A stretch of 55,268 nt of DNA. Origin: an uncultured Prevotellaceae bacterium (lineage in GTDB: Bacteria; Bacteroidota; Bacteroidia; Bacteroidales; Bacteroidaceae). The position numbers were made by a program, and so were the translations under genes. The stretch spans positions 1 to 55,268 of the forward strand of contig CACWWZ010000014.1 in NCBI GenBank assembly GCA_902764705.1. Direction: 5' to 3'. Below are positions 18,121-26,265 of the stretch, one piece after another (the stretch's first letter is position 1; every line of letters begins with the position of its first letter). The notes beneath the pieces were generated by a model that was given only the letters and a program-made list of their open reading frames with translations, did not search any database and was not told the DNA's origin.

Positions 18121-19176
18121 TTATTTCAGTTTCATGAGGAGTATGCCCACGAGAATCCAGATGATTTCGCGCACACGGCAGATGATGCTCACAAAGATGC
18201 CCAGGGCTGCTGAGAGTCCCAAGGCGGCAATGGAGAGCACGAAGCCACCCTCCTGTACGCCAATCTGCATGGGCAGAAAGCCGATGAGGTTGGCAAAGAG
18301 TGTGGTGAACGACACAATCAGTATGGAGTGTAGAAACGTCAGGGTGAGTCCACCCAGTCCTCCTCCGCAGTCGATGCCAAAAAGCAGGAGCATGAACATC
18401 ACCTCGGAACTCTGTACGACACGCGAGAGGTATTCCAGCACGAGGCTCTTGTAGAAAGCCGTCGTATCCTGGCCATAGAGCGCCGCAATCTGCTGGTCGA
18501 TATTCTGAATGGATTCCGAATGGCGTGCCCAAAATCTGAGCGTCCACCGTTTCATGCCGGGAATACGGCTCACCACGCCCAGCACATATTTCACGAGGCC
18601 CTTGCGATAGCCCTGTGAGAAGAGGTAGAAGAAAAAGAGGCAGAACACGACGATGACGCCCAGCGTGATGCCAATGGTGGTATTGATGGGCAGATCGCCA
18701 ATCAGTACGAGTCCCAGATAGATGAAAATGCTGAGGAACCAGAACCAAAAATGGGCAAAGAAATGCATCATGGCATAGAGGATAACACTGGACGTGGCAT
18801 GCTGGTTGTCGATGTCCTTCGACAGTTCCATGATGCGGTAAGGCTCGCCGCCCAGTCCTCCTACGGGTGTGGCATAGTTTAGGGCATAACCCGTGATGGT
18901 GAGTCTGTAGATGCGCCAGAAATACCTGCTGCTTGCCAATTTACGATGTACCGTTTCTTCTTTGCAGTTGCCCAAGATGATGGCTCGCCATGCCAGGGCG
19001 TTCAATCCGTAAACGATGAACCAAACCCCGATGATGGGCACCAGCCAATAGCCTGCGTGGCAGATGTGCTCCCAGAGTTCGATGAAGCTGACATCGAACG
19101 TCAGCAACATCACCACGACAGCGGCAATGCCCAGAAAGAAGAACAGATTGTTCAATCGTTGTTTAGTCCACTTCAT
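18121..19176 (-). CDS. Flippase-like membrane protein (LPG synthase TM / UPF0104 family)
   Basis: This 351-residue integral membrane protein has about eight hydrophobic helices and no signal peptide. The conserved region NYATPVGGLGGEPYRIMELSKD (about 118-140) is typical of the lysylphosphatidylglycerol synthase transmembrane / YbhN-like family, whose members are thought to move lipids or lipid-linked sugars across the membrane. It lacks the soluble aminoacyl-transferase half of MprF. It follows a CDP-alcohol phosphotransferase by 18 bp, which fits a role in exporting the lipid that enzyme makes; this is inference from position. Confidence 0.85.
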   Translation of the reverse strand: MKWTKQRLNNLFFFLGIAAVVVMLLTFDVSFIELWEHICHAGYWLVPIIGVWFIVYGLNALAWRAIILGNCKEETVHRKLASSRYFWRIYRLTITGYALNYATPVGGLGGEPYRIMELSKDIDNQHATSSVILYAMMHFFAHFWFWFLSIFIYLGLVLIGDLPINTTIGITLGVIVVFCLFFFYLFSQGYRKGLVKYVLGVVSRIPGMKRWTLRFWARHSESIQNIDQQIAALYGQDTTAFYKSLVLEYLSRVVQSSEVMFMLLLFGIDCGGGLGGLTLTFLHSILIVSFTTLFANLIGFLPMQIGVQEGGFVLSIAALGLSAALGIFVSIICRVREIIWILVGILLMKLK

Positions 19177-19194
19177 CCAGTTAAACGTTGGGGG

Positions 19195-20175
19195 TTACAG
19201 ACTCTCAGCGATTTTCTTGCAGAAGTTCTCGTGACGGCGGTTGACATAGAGATAGAGCAGTCCCATGCCCACAATTTCCCATAGGAAATTCATGACGGGA
19301 ACGTCGAGCAAACAGAACAGGAAGAGCCAGAAGGAGCGGAAATTAAAGGTCAGCAGTCCATTCCAGAAGATGACGGGCAGCGACTTGTCGTGGAACTCCT
19401 TGCGGACACTCTCAGGGATGTTTTCCGTAGCACCGAATTTCTCACGCAGTTTCTGCATCAGGCGCTGGAACTGCGGCGTCACCTTCTCCTGCTTCTTCGT
19501 ATAGTCGATGTACGACTTCTGGAAATAGCGCTCCGCCCACGGGGTATCGGTAGTCATCTGGTCGTAAATTTCCTGTTGGCGCTTGGAATTGTCGAGCTCG
19601 GAGCCCTTCTCGCCCTTCAGGAAGAACAGGTGTACCTGGATGTAGTAGTCGGCCAAGCGCTGTTGTCCGGCCAGTCCGGCAACACCCGAGATGATGCCCA
19701 GGATATAGACAATGACGGTGGCGATGATGGTATTCTGCTGCGTGTTATCAATGCCCAAGAATGCAAACTCGATGTCGTGGTGCATGTAGAAACGGTACAC
19801 CAGGGCATGGTAGATGGGAATGAACCAGGCAAAGCCTGCCACACCGTCGAGGATGCGCCCCATACGGCTCTTCTTACCCGTCATACGTGCCAACTGACCG
19901 TCGGTACAGTCGAAGATGTCGGCAATCATCAACAGGATGATGGCGACGATGTTCATCACGACTCCCCATGTGCCACTATAGTAGAAGCTGCCGCAGGCAA
20001 AGAAGAATGCACTGGCAGCGCCAATAATCATTGACCAGATGGTGACGGTGTTGGGATGCACGTCGAACTTATTGAAAGCCAACGCACAATAATAACAGAA
20101 AGGACGGATGACATGGAGGTCAAGCCAGTCTTCCGTCTCTGATGATTTTAGGGTTGCTTTAAATCCTTCAGTCAT
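19195..20175 (-). CDS. CDP-alcohol phosphatidyltransferase family protein
   Basis: This membrane enzyme of 326 residues should transfer a phospho-alcohol or phosphatidyl group from a CDP-linked donor. It carries the family motif D-x2-DG-x2-AR-x8-G-x3-D at residues 89-110 (DCTDGQLARMTGKK...GRILD), but the position where the eighth, final Asp is expected (114) holds Gly, with Phe at 115. In the family that Asp is considered the catalytic base. Hydrophobic helices flank the motif. I start it at the ATG overlapping the upstream stop codon (ATGA), not at the ATG 39 bp earlier. It lies between a PLP enzyme and a flippase-like protein, which suggests a small head-group pathway. Confidence 0.85.
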   Translation of the reverse strand: MTEGFKATLKSSETEDWLDLHVIRPFCYYCALAFNKFDVHPNTVTIWSMIIGAASAFFFACGSFYYSGTWGVVMNIVAIILLMIADIFDCTDGQLARMTGKKSRMGRILDGVAGFAWFIPIYHALVYRFYMHHDIEFAFLGIDNTQQNTIIATVIVYILGIISGVAGLAGQQRLADYYIQVHLFFLKGEKGSELDNSKRQQEIYDQMTTDTPWAERYFQKSYIDYTKKQEKVTPQFQRLMQKLREKFGATENIPESVRKEFHDKSLPVIFWNGLLTFNFRSFWLFLFCLLDVPVMNFLWEIVGMGLLYLYVNRRHENFCKKIAESL

Positions 20176-21215
20176 TTCTTCAAGTCTTCGTAACACTTCT
20201 TGATGGTGTCGCAAACCACCTGCGTCTGTTCCTTACGTCCAAGGGTGATGCGCAGACACGACTCCAGGCCCTTGTCACCCATGAACTTAATCTTGTAATC
20301 TTGTACCTTCAAGGCTTCCATCAGGGCATCCTTGATTTCCAAGGGATACTTGATGAGGATGAAGTTGGCCACCGACTTGTATACCTTGAAACCGGGCAGG
20401 TTGTCGAGTTCCTTCTTGTACAACTGACGTCCCCATTCCATATCGTTAGCAACCTGGCGATAGTGATCGTCGCTGTCGAGAGCGGCCAGTGCCACAGCCT
20501 CAGAAAAGCGGTTGTAGCCCAGATACTTGTTGACGTAGCTCAGGAACTGATCGTGACCCTTGCCGATGAATCCGAAACCACAGCGCAGGCCGGGCAGTCC
20601 GTAGAACTTCGACAGGGTGCGCGAGATGATGAGGTTGTTGTATTTCTCGATCAACGGAGCGATGTATGCCGTGTCTGTCGAGATGAAGCTGGCATAAGCC
20701 TCGTCGATGAGTACCATCGTGTCGGAGGGGATGTTCTCCATGATGCGGCCAATCTCATCGGGCGTCAAGCCGTTACCCGTAGGATTGTTGGGCGAAGCCA
20801 GCAACAGCATGCGGGGATGCACGCGGTTAGTGTACTCGATGACCTCGTCGACATCGTAGGCGAAGGTATCCTCCTGCTCGTGCAGGGGGTACATCTCGAA
20901 TACGCCGTCGCACTCGCTGGCTACACGGTTGTAGTACCACCATGAGAACTCGGGGATGAGAATCTTCTTGTTGTCGCCCTTGCTGAGGAAATAGTGGATG
21001 GAATTCTTCAACATGTCCTCACCACCATACGTCAGCAACACCTGTTCTTCGGGAACACCGTAAATCTCACTGACACGTACACTAATCACACTCTTTTTGC
21101 CCTGATCGTATATGCGGGTGTAGAAGCAAAGATCCTTTGGATTGAAGTTCTTCACAGCATCAACAACCTTCTTACTAGGCTCAAAATTGAATTCGTTTCT
21201 ATCAAGATAATTCAT
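20172..21215 (-). CDS. Histidinol-phosphate-aminotransferase-like PLP enzyme
   Basis: This class I/II aminotransferase-fold enzyme has 347 residues, with SPNNPTG (141-147), the Asp-Glu-Ala-Tyr motif (171-174) and the PLP lysine Lys203 in SRTLSKFYGLPGLR. It is most like HisC and threonine-phosphate decarboxylase (CobD). No his genes are nearby. Since its stop codon overlaps the start of a CDP-alcohol phosphotransferase, it may instead make or modify an amino-alcohol phosphate for a lipid head group. Which reaction it performs cannot be told from sequence alone. It heads the minus-strand operon reading to tRNA-Leu. Confidence 0.85.
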   Translation of the reverse strand: MNYLDRNEFNFEPSKKVVDAVKNFNPKDLCFYTRIYDQGKKSVISVRVSEIYGVPEEQVLLTYGGEDMLKNSIHYFLSKGDNKKILIPEFSWWYYNRVASECDGVFEMYPLHEQEDTFAYDVDEVIEYTNRVHPRMLLLASPNNPTGNGLTPDEIGRIMENIPSDTMVLIDEAYASFISTDTAYIAPLIEKYNNLIISRTLSKFYGLPGLRCGFGFIGKGHDQFLSYVNKYLGYNRFSEAVALAALDSDDHYRQVANDMEWGRQLYKKELDNLPGFKVYKSVANFILIKYPLEIKDALMEALKVQDYKIKFMGDKGLESCLRITLGRKEQTQVVCDTIKKCYEDLKK

Positions 21216-21246
21216 TTTCTTCTTTATTTTGTTACTTTACAGCCTG

Positions 21247-21274
21247 CAAAGGTACGAATAAGTGAGCAAAAAAC
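21247..21274 (-). promoter_or_regulatory. Direct repeat 1 with promoter -7 box
   Basis: This is the first copy of a perfect 28-bp direct repeat. On the minus strand its end reads TACCTTTG, a Bacteroidota -7 box, 32 bp before the PLP enzyme start. Confidence 0.65.
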
Positions 21275-21330
21275 AAAGGGAAAACCCGTTTTTCTTTGTT
21301 TTTTCGAACGAAAGTGCCTTCGAGCTTGCT

Positions 21331-21358
21331 CAAAGGTACGAATAAGTGAGCAAAAAAC
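21331..21358 (-). promoter_or_regulatory. Direct repeat 2 with promoter -7 box
   Basis: This is a second, identical 28-bp copy, 84 bp upstream of the first, also offering TACCTTTG on the minus strand. The pair looks like a duplicated promoter cassette for the minus-strand operon. Confidence 0.6.
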
Positions 21359-21397
21359 CAAGAGAAATATCTTTTTTTTGCTTTTTCTCTTAATACA

Positions 21398-21429
21398 TTT
21401 GCTCAATTGGATAAAAAAGTGTACTTTTG
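21398..21429 (+). promoter_or_regulatory. Promoter of the iorA operon
   Basis: TTTG (21398-21401) and TACTTTTG (21422-21429) are 20 bp apart. The start codon of iorA follows after 39 bp. This is the only clear promoter before the nine-gene plus-strand cluster. Confidence 0.7.
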
Positions 21430-21468
21430 CAACCTAAACGAGCAAAAACGTAACAAAATGACACAAAT

Positions 21469-23070
21469 ATGGCAAAAAAACTATTATTAGGAGACGAAGC
21501 AATTGCATTAGGAGCCATCCATGCCGGTCTTTCTGGCGTGTATGCTTATCCTGGCACCCCGTCAACCGAGATTACTGAGTTCATTCAGGGCAATGCTCTG
21601 GCGAAGGAACGCGGCATTCACAGCCGCTGGAGTACCAATGAAAAAACGGCTATGGAAGCCGCTCTGGGTATGTCGTTTATGGGCAAGCGCGCTTTGGTAT
21701 GTATGAAACACGTGGGACTGAACGTCTGTGCCGATCCGTTTGTGAACAGCGGTATGACGGGTGTCAACGGTGGTGTCATCGTGCTGGTGGCCGACGATCC
21801 GTCGATGCACTCATCACAGGACGAGCAGGACTCGCGTTTCTATGGTAAGTTCGCCATGATTCCCACTTTCGAGCCTTCGAACCAGCAGGAAGCCTACGAC
21901 ATGATGGAAGCTGCTTTCGAATATTCCGAGCAGCAGAAGCTGCCCGTGCTGATGCGTGTCACCACCCGTATGGCGCATAGCCGCGCCGTGGTGGAGGTGA
22001 AGGACGAAGCCCGTCAGCAGAACGAGCTGAACTACAATGCCGTTGCTGCCAACTGGGTGTTGCTGCCTGCCAATGCACGTAAGCGCAATGATGTGGTAAC
22101 GGCCCAACAGGCTCAGCTTGAGGACGATGCCGCCAAGTCGGCTTATAATATCTATTGCGAGGGTCAGGACAAGTCGCTGGGTATTATCGCCAGCGGCATT
22201 GGTTTTAACTATGTCAATGAATGTTTCCCCAAGGGTAGTCCCTACCCCATCCTGAAGATTTCGCAGTATCCATTGCCCAAGAAACTGGTGCGCCGACTTT
22301 TGGACGAGTGCGAAAAGGTGCTTATCGTCGAAGAAGGCCAGCCGTTCATTGAGGATATCGTTCGAGGTGTGGCAGAGAGCCAGAACATCAAGGGTAAGCT
22401 CGACGGAACCCTGCCCCGTACGGGTGAGTTGAACCCCGACATCGTAAAGAAGGCACTGGGCATGGAGTGCGGACAGTGCTTCGACCCCTGTGCCGATGTG
22501 GCTCCCCGTCCCCCGGCATTGTGTCAGGGCTGTGGTCACCGTGATGTGTATGCAGCCCTGAACGAGGTGCTGAAAGAGTACGAGAATCCCCGTGTCTTCG
22601 GTGACATCGGTTGTTACACGCTGGGCTTCCTGCCTCCGTTCCGTGCCATCCACTCTTGTGTCGACATGGGTGCTTCGATTACGATGGCGAAAGGTGCTGC
22701 CGATGCCGGTCAGTGGCCAGCCGTTGCCATCATCGGAGATTCGACCTTTACCCACAGCGGTATGACGGGTCTGCTCGATGCCATCAACGAGAATGCCAAC
22801 ATCACCGTTATCATCTCTGATAACCTGACGACGGGTATGACGGGTGGACAGGACTCTGCCGGTACGAACAAATTCGAGGCTATCTGTCGTGGTTTGGGCT
22901 TGAGCGACGAACACCTGAAGGTCGTTGTTCCCCTGCCGAAGAACATGCCCGAGATTACGCAGATTATCCGCGACGAGATTAACTACAAGGGCACCAGCGT
23001 GATTATTCCACGCCGTGAGTGCATGCAGACGTTGCAGCGTCATTTGAAGCAGAAAAAAGCCCAAAAGTGA
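21469..23070 (+). CDS. iorA: Indolepyruvate:ferredoxin oxidoreductase, alpha subunit
   Basis: IorA is the TPP-containing subunit that, with IorB, oxidatively decarboxylates aryl-pyruvates to aryl-acetyl-CoA using ferredoxin, or runs the reverse carboxylation. The 533 residues carry the N-terminal pyruvate-oxidoreductase domain (YAYPGTPSTEITE, 24-36), a Cys-rich segment RPPALCQGCGHRD with further cysteines just before it (about 332-360), and the TPP/Mg motif starting GDST at 423. The C-terminal 2[4Fe-4S] ferredoxin domain of archaeal IorA, about 70 residues, is missing; the protein ends soon after the TPP domain. It heads a cluster with iorB, an aminotransferase and two aryl-CoA ligases. Confidence 0.93.
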   Translation: MAKKLLLGDEAIALGAIHAGLSGVYAYPGTPSTEITEFIQGNALAKERGIHSRWSTNEKTAMEAALGMSFMGKRALVCMKHVGLNVCADPFVNSGMTGVNGGVIVLVADDPSMHSSQDEQDSRFYGKFAMIPTFEPSNQQEAYDMMEAAFEYSEQQKLPVLMRVTTRMAHSRAVVEVKDEARQQNELNYNAVAANWVLLPANARKRNDVVTAQQAQLEDDAAKSAYNIYCEGQDKSLGIIASGIGFNYVNECFPKGSPYPILKISQYPLPKKLVRRLLDECEKVLIVEEGQPFIEDIVRGVAESQNIKGKLDGTLPRTGELNPDIVKKALGMECGQCFDPCADVAPRPPALCQGCGHRDVYAALNEVLKEYENPRVFGDIGCYTLGFLPPFRAIHSCVDMGASITMAKGAADAGQWPAVAIIGDSTFTHSGMTGLLDAINENANITVIISDNLTTGMTGGQDSAGTNKFEAICRGLGLSDEHLKVVVPLPKNMPEITQIIRDEINYKGTSVIIPRRECMQTLQRHLKQKKAQK

Positions 23071-23106
23071 AGAATGAAGAATGAAGAGTGAAGAATTTGC
23101 TACCGC
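23067..23106 (+). repeat. TGAAGAA-repeat family, copy B
   Basis: Four TGAAGAA-type heptamers, then TTTGCTACCGC. The iorA stop TGA is the first part of the repeat. The following bases (CTACCGCTCGGTAG, 23100-23113) form a small perfect palindrome, as if the core of a right-hand copy had been fused on with everything else deleted. Confidence 0.85.
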
Positions 23107-23132
23107 TCGGTAGTTTTATAATTTCGATAAAT

Positions 23133-23705
23133 ATGAAAACAGATATAATTCTTTGCGGTGTAGGAGGACAGGGTATCCTCTCAATAGCAACCATTATCGG
23201 TGAAGCCGCCATGAACGAGAACCTATACATCAAACAGGCCGAGGTGCACGGAATGAGCCAGCGTGGCGGTGACGTACAGTCGAACCTGCGCATTTCGAGC
23301 GACCCCATCGCCAGCGACCTCATTGCCAAAGGCGGTGCCGACGTCATCATTTCGATGGAACCCATGGAGGCTCTGCGCTACCTGCCCTTCCTGTCGAAGG
23401 AGGGTTGGATCATCACCAGCAGCGCCCCGTTTGAGAATATTCCCAACTATCCTGACATGAATGTGATTAATGCCGATCTGGCGAAGCTGCCCCACGTCAT
23501 TACCCTCGACATCGAGCAGATGGCGAAGGATAACGGTGTGCCCCGTTCGGCTAACGTCATCCTGTTGGGCGCCGCCCAGAAGGCTCTCGGCATTGAGTAC
23601 GAGAAGCTGGAAGATGCCATCCGCCGTGTCTTCGGACGCAAGGGCGAGGCTATCGTGGAAGCAAACATCAAAGCATTAGCCTTAGGTCGCGAGGCACAGA
23701 AATAA
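23133..23705 (+). CDS. iorB: Indolepyruvate:ferredoxin oxidoreductase, beta subunit
   Basis: IorB is the pyruvate-oxidoreductase gamma-type subunit that pairs with IorA. The 190 residues begin with the family pattern MKTDIILCGVGGQG (GVGGQG at 9-14) and contain QAEVHGMSQRGGDVQSNLRI (33-52), both diagnostic. I chose this ATG over an in-frame one 45 bp earlier, which lies within the repeat B region and would add a non-conserved tail. It is separated from iorA by repeat copy B. Confidence 0.93.
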   Translation: MKTDIILCGVGGQGILSIATIIGEAAMNENLYIKQAEVHGMSQRGGDVQSNLRISSDPIASDLIAKGGADVIISMEPMEALRYLPFLSKEGWIITSSAPFENIPNYPDMNVINADLAKLPHVITLDIEQMAKDNGVPRSANVILLGAAQKALGIEYEKLEDAIRRVFGRKGEAIVEANIKALALGREAQK

Positions 23706-23708
23706 AGT

Positions 23709-23756
23709 CGTTATAACGTCATAACGAAATGTCGAAATAACGAAATATCGTAAACA
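23709..23756. repeat. Octamer array abutting an aminotransferase start codon
   Basis: Six 8-bp units (CGTTATAA, CGTCATAA, CGAAATGT, CGAAATAA, CGAAATAT, CGTAAACA) fill the iorB-aminotransferase gap exactly up to the ATG. Confidence 0.8.
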
Positions 23757-25073
23757 ATGAAAGAAACTCCGATAAGAAAAGAAATCGTCGACGGACTGAT
23801 TGCCAAGCTGGGCATTCAGGACTTTGCCAAAGCCACCATCCGTGAGGTGAAGCAGGTGGCTGCGATGGCCGAGAAAGAGAGTGGCGTAGAATTCATTAAG
23901 ATGGAAATGGGCATTCCCGGACTCCCTGCCGCACAGGTTGGTGTCGATGCCCAAATCAAGGCGTTGCAGGACGGCATCGCACACAGTTATCCCGATATCC
24001 AGGGCTATCCGGAATTGAAAAAACAGGCCTCGCGCTTCGTCAAGGCCTTTATCAATGTCGATATCGCCCCTGAGGGTTGTGTACCCGTTACCGGTTCCAT
24101 GCAGGGCACGTTTGCCTCGTTCCTGACCTGTTCGCAGGCCAACAAGGCCAAAGATACTGTACTGTTCATCGACCCTGGATTCCCTGTGCAGAAGATGCAG
24201 TTGCAGGTTCAGGGCGTGAAGTATGAGACCTTCGACGTGTACGACTTCCGCGGTGAGAAGCTGGGACCGAAATTAGAGAAATACCTCAAGGTAGGCAACA
24301 TCTGTGCCATCGTCTATTCGAATCCCAACAACCCCGCCTGGATTTGCTTGACCGAGGAAGAGCTGAAGACTATTGGCACACTGGCTACGAAATACGATGC
24401 CATCGTGATGGAAGATTTGGCTTATTTCGCTATGGACTTCCGCCAGGATCTGAGCAAACCCTTCGAGGCTCCTTTCCAGCCTACAGTAGCTCACTACACG
24501 GAGAACTACATGCTGCTGATTTCGGGTTCGAAGGCGTTTAGCTATGCCGGAGAACGTATCGGTGTGGTATGTATCAGTGATAAGCTGTTCCGTCGTCATT
24601 TCGACGACCTCTCTGCGCGTTATGAAGGCCTGCCTTTCGGACTGGTTTTCTCCACCCGCATGCTCTATGCCCTGTCGTCAGGCACCAGCCACTCGGCCCA
24701 GTATGCGATGGCAGCTATGTTGAAGGCCGCCTGCGACGGAACATATAATTTCCGTTCCGAGGTTAAGGTCTATGGTGACCGTGCTCACAAGCTGAAGGAA
24801 ATTTTCCTGCGTCACAACTTCCACATCGTCTACGACAAAGACCTCGATCAGCCTGTTGCCGACGGCTTCTACTTCACTATTGGCTACAAAGGCATGACCT
24901 CTGGGCAGCTGGCCCAGGAACTGATGTACTATGGTGTTTCGGCCATTTGTCTGATCACCACTGGCTCCCATCAGGAAGGCTTGCGCGTGTGTACCTCTTT
25001 TATTGAGGACCACCAGTACGAGCAGCTGGAGGAGCGCATGCAGGTATTTGCAGAGAATAATCCTATCAAATAA
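23757..25073 (+). CDS. Class I/II aminotransferase
   Basis: This PLP-dependent aminotransferase of 438 residues has VYSNPNNPAW (Asn-Pro-Asn-Asn-Pro, near 186), an Asp-Leu-Ala-Tyr motif, and PLP lysine in SGSKAFSYAGERIG. The cluster suggests it interconverts aromatic amino acids and aryl-pyruvates, supplying or consuming the substrate of IorAB, though the sequence does not fix substrate choice. It starts exactly where an octamer array ends. Confidence 0.88.
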   Translation: MKETPIRKEIVDGLIAKLGIQDFAKATIREVKQVAAMAEKESGVEFIKMEMGIPGLPAAQVGVDAQIKALQDGIAHSYPDIQGYPELKKQASRFVKAFINVDIAPEGCVPVTGSMQGTFASFLTCSQANKAKDTVLFIDPGFPVQKMQLQVQGVKYETFDVYDFRGEKLGPKLEKYLKVGNICAIVYSNPNNPAWICLTEEELKTIGTLATKYDAIVMEDLAYFAMDFRQDLSKPFEAPFQPTVAHYTENYMLLISGSKAFSYAGERIGVVCISDKLFRRHFDDLSARYEGLPFGLVFSTRMLYALSSGTSHSAQYAMAAMLKAACDGTYNFRSEVKVYGDRAHKLKEIFLRHNFHIVYDKDLDQPVADGFYFTIGYKGMTSGQLAQELMYYGVSAICLITTGSHQEGLRVCTSFIEDHQYEQLEERMQVFAENNPIK

Positions 25074-25101
25074 TGTTTCATTTCAAAAAATAAAAAATAC
25101 A

Positions 25102-26202
25102 ATGACTTTCAAAAATCTTTTCAGACAGTCTGCCCTCGCATTGCTGCTGGCATTCGTCAGCACGAGTGTGATGGCGCAAGAGAAGAAATCCACTAAAGAG
25201 ATTGACTGGTTTCAGGAGCTGAAGAGCCGCATCACGCTCAATGGTTATGCTCAGGCAGGCTACTCCTACACAGATCAAGAAGAGGCCATGCGCGGCGGAG
25301 CGCCTAAAAGCAGTTACAACCTGAAGCGCACCCTGCTGTGGGCAAAGGCCCGCATCACCGACCGCTGGTTCTTCCTCTTCATGCACGACTTCAACAGCGT
25401 GGTACAGGAGTTCTACACCGATTATCGTATCACCAAAGGCAATGAACTCACCGTTCGTCTGGGCCAGTTCAAAAACTCGTTCTCAATGGAGAATCCCTTG
25501 TCGCCCGTACAGCTCGAACTCATCGACGTCTGTTCGCAGGCCGTCACCTGTTACGCAGGTTGCTACGACCCCCTCTATGGCCTGCACTACGGTCGTGACC
25601 TCGGACTGGAATTCTATGGTGACCTGTTCAAAGGCCAGCTGCACTACGAATTAGGCATCATGAACGGACAGGGCATCAACCGCAAGGACGGCAACGATGA
25701 CAAGGACGTCATCCTGAAGTTGGAGTATCGTCCCTCAGATCAGTTCCGTTTCGTTGTCAGCGGACAAAAGGGTCGCGGACATGCCGTCAACGAGAAACCC
25801 GTATTCTGGAACCCCACCATACAAAATGGCGATGACTATCGTCGTGACCGCTATAGCGTAGGTATGGAAATCAAGAGCGCCCCCTACTCTCCCAGCAAAT
25901 ATAAGGAGGCCCGTCCACTGAAGGTTCGCGCCGAGTGGCTGGGCGGTAAGGACGGTGACGTGGGTAGCATGGGTGGCTATGTCACCTCAACCATCCCCAT
26001 CACCGACGGTCTCGATGCTGTTGCCTCTGTCGACTATTTCGACCGCAACACCGACATGAAGTACAACCAGACGCAAGCCACTGCCGGATTGCAGTACTGG
26101 TTCTACAAAAACTGCCGTATCCAATTGCAATATACCCGCACGTGGAGCAACTACCAGAAGGACTACAACTGGCTGCAAGGTCAGGTGCAGGTGGCATTCT
26201 AA
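25102..26202 (+). CDS. Outer-membrane porin (OprO/OprP-type)
   Basis: This outer-membrane beta-barrel protein of 366 residues has a signal peptide (1-19, cleavage after VMA). Its start region ITLNGYAQAGYSY and alternating aromatic strands, ending in QGQVQVAF with a terminal Phe, match phosphate-selective porin O/P-like proteins. I start at MTFKNLF because an upstream ATG lies inside the preceding gene. Located next to a sodium symporter in an aryl-acid gene cluster, it may admit small anions such as aryl-acetates; the ligand is inferred from context only. Confidence 0.85.
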   Translation: MTFKNLFRQSALALLLAFVSTSVMAQEKKSTKEIDWFQELKSRITLNGYAQAGYSYTDQEEAMRGGAPKSSYNLKRTLLWAKARITDRWFFLFMHDFNSVVQEFYTDYRITKGNELTVRLGQFKNSFSMENPLSPVQLELIDVCSQAVTCYAGCYDPLYGLHYGRDLGLEFYGDLFKGQLHYELGIMNGQGINRKDGNDDKDVILKLEYRPSDQFRFVVSGQKGRGHAVNEKPVFWNPTIQNGDDYRRDRYSVGMEIKSAPYSPSKYKEARPLKVRAEWLGGKDGDVGSMGGYVTSTIPITDGLDAVASVDYFDRNTDMKYNQTQATAGLQYWFYKNCRIQLQYTRTWSNYQKDYNWLQGQVQVAF

Positions 26203-26235
26203 ATGAAGAATGAAGAATGAAAAATTTGCTACCGC
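26203..26235 (+). repeat. TGAAGAA-repeat family, copy C
   Basis: Three heptamers (the last TGAAAAA) then TTTGCTACCGC. It begins at the base after the porin stop codon and ends 30 bp before the symporter start. Confidence 0.85.
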
Positions 26236-26265
26236 AATAATAACGAAAAAAAACAAAAATAAAAT

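Noticed and set aside
21814-23064. A 416-codon open frame opposite iorA
   Set aside because: iorA has clear motifs; the antisense frame has no support.
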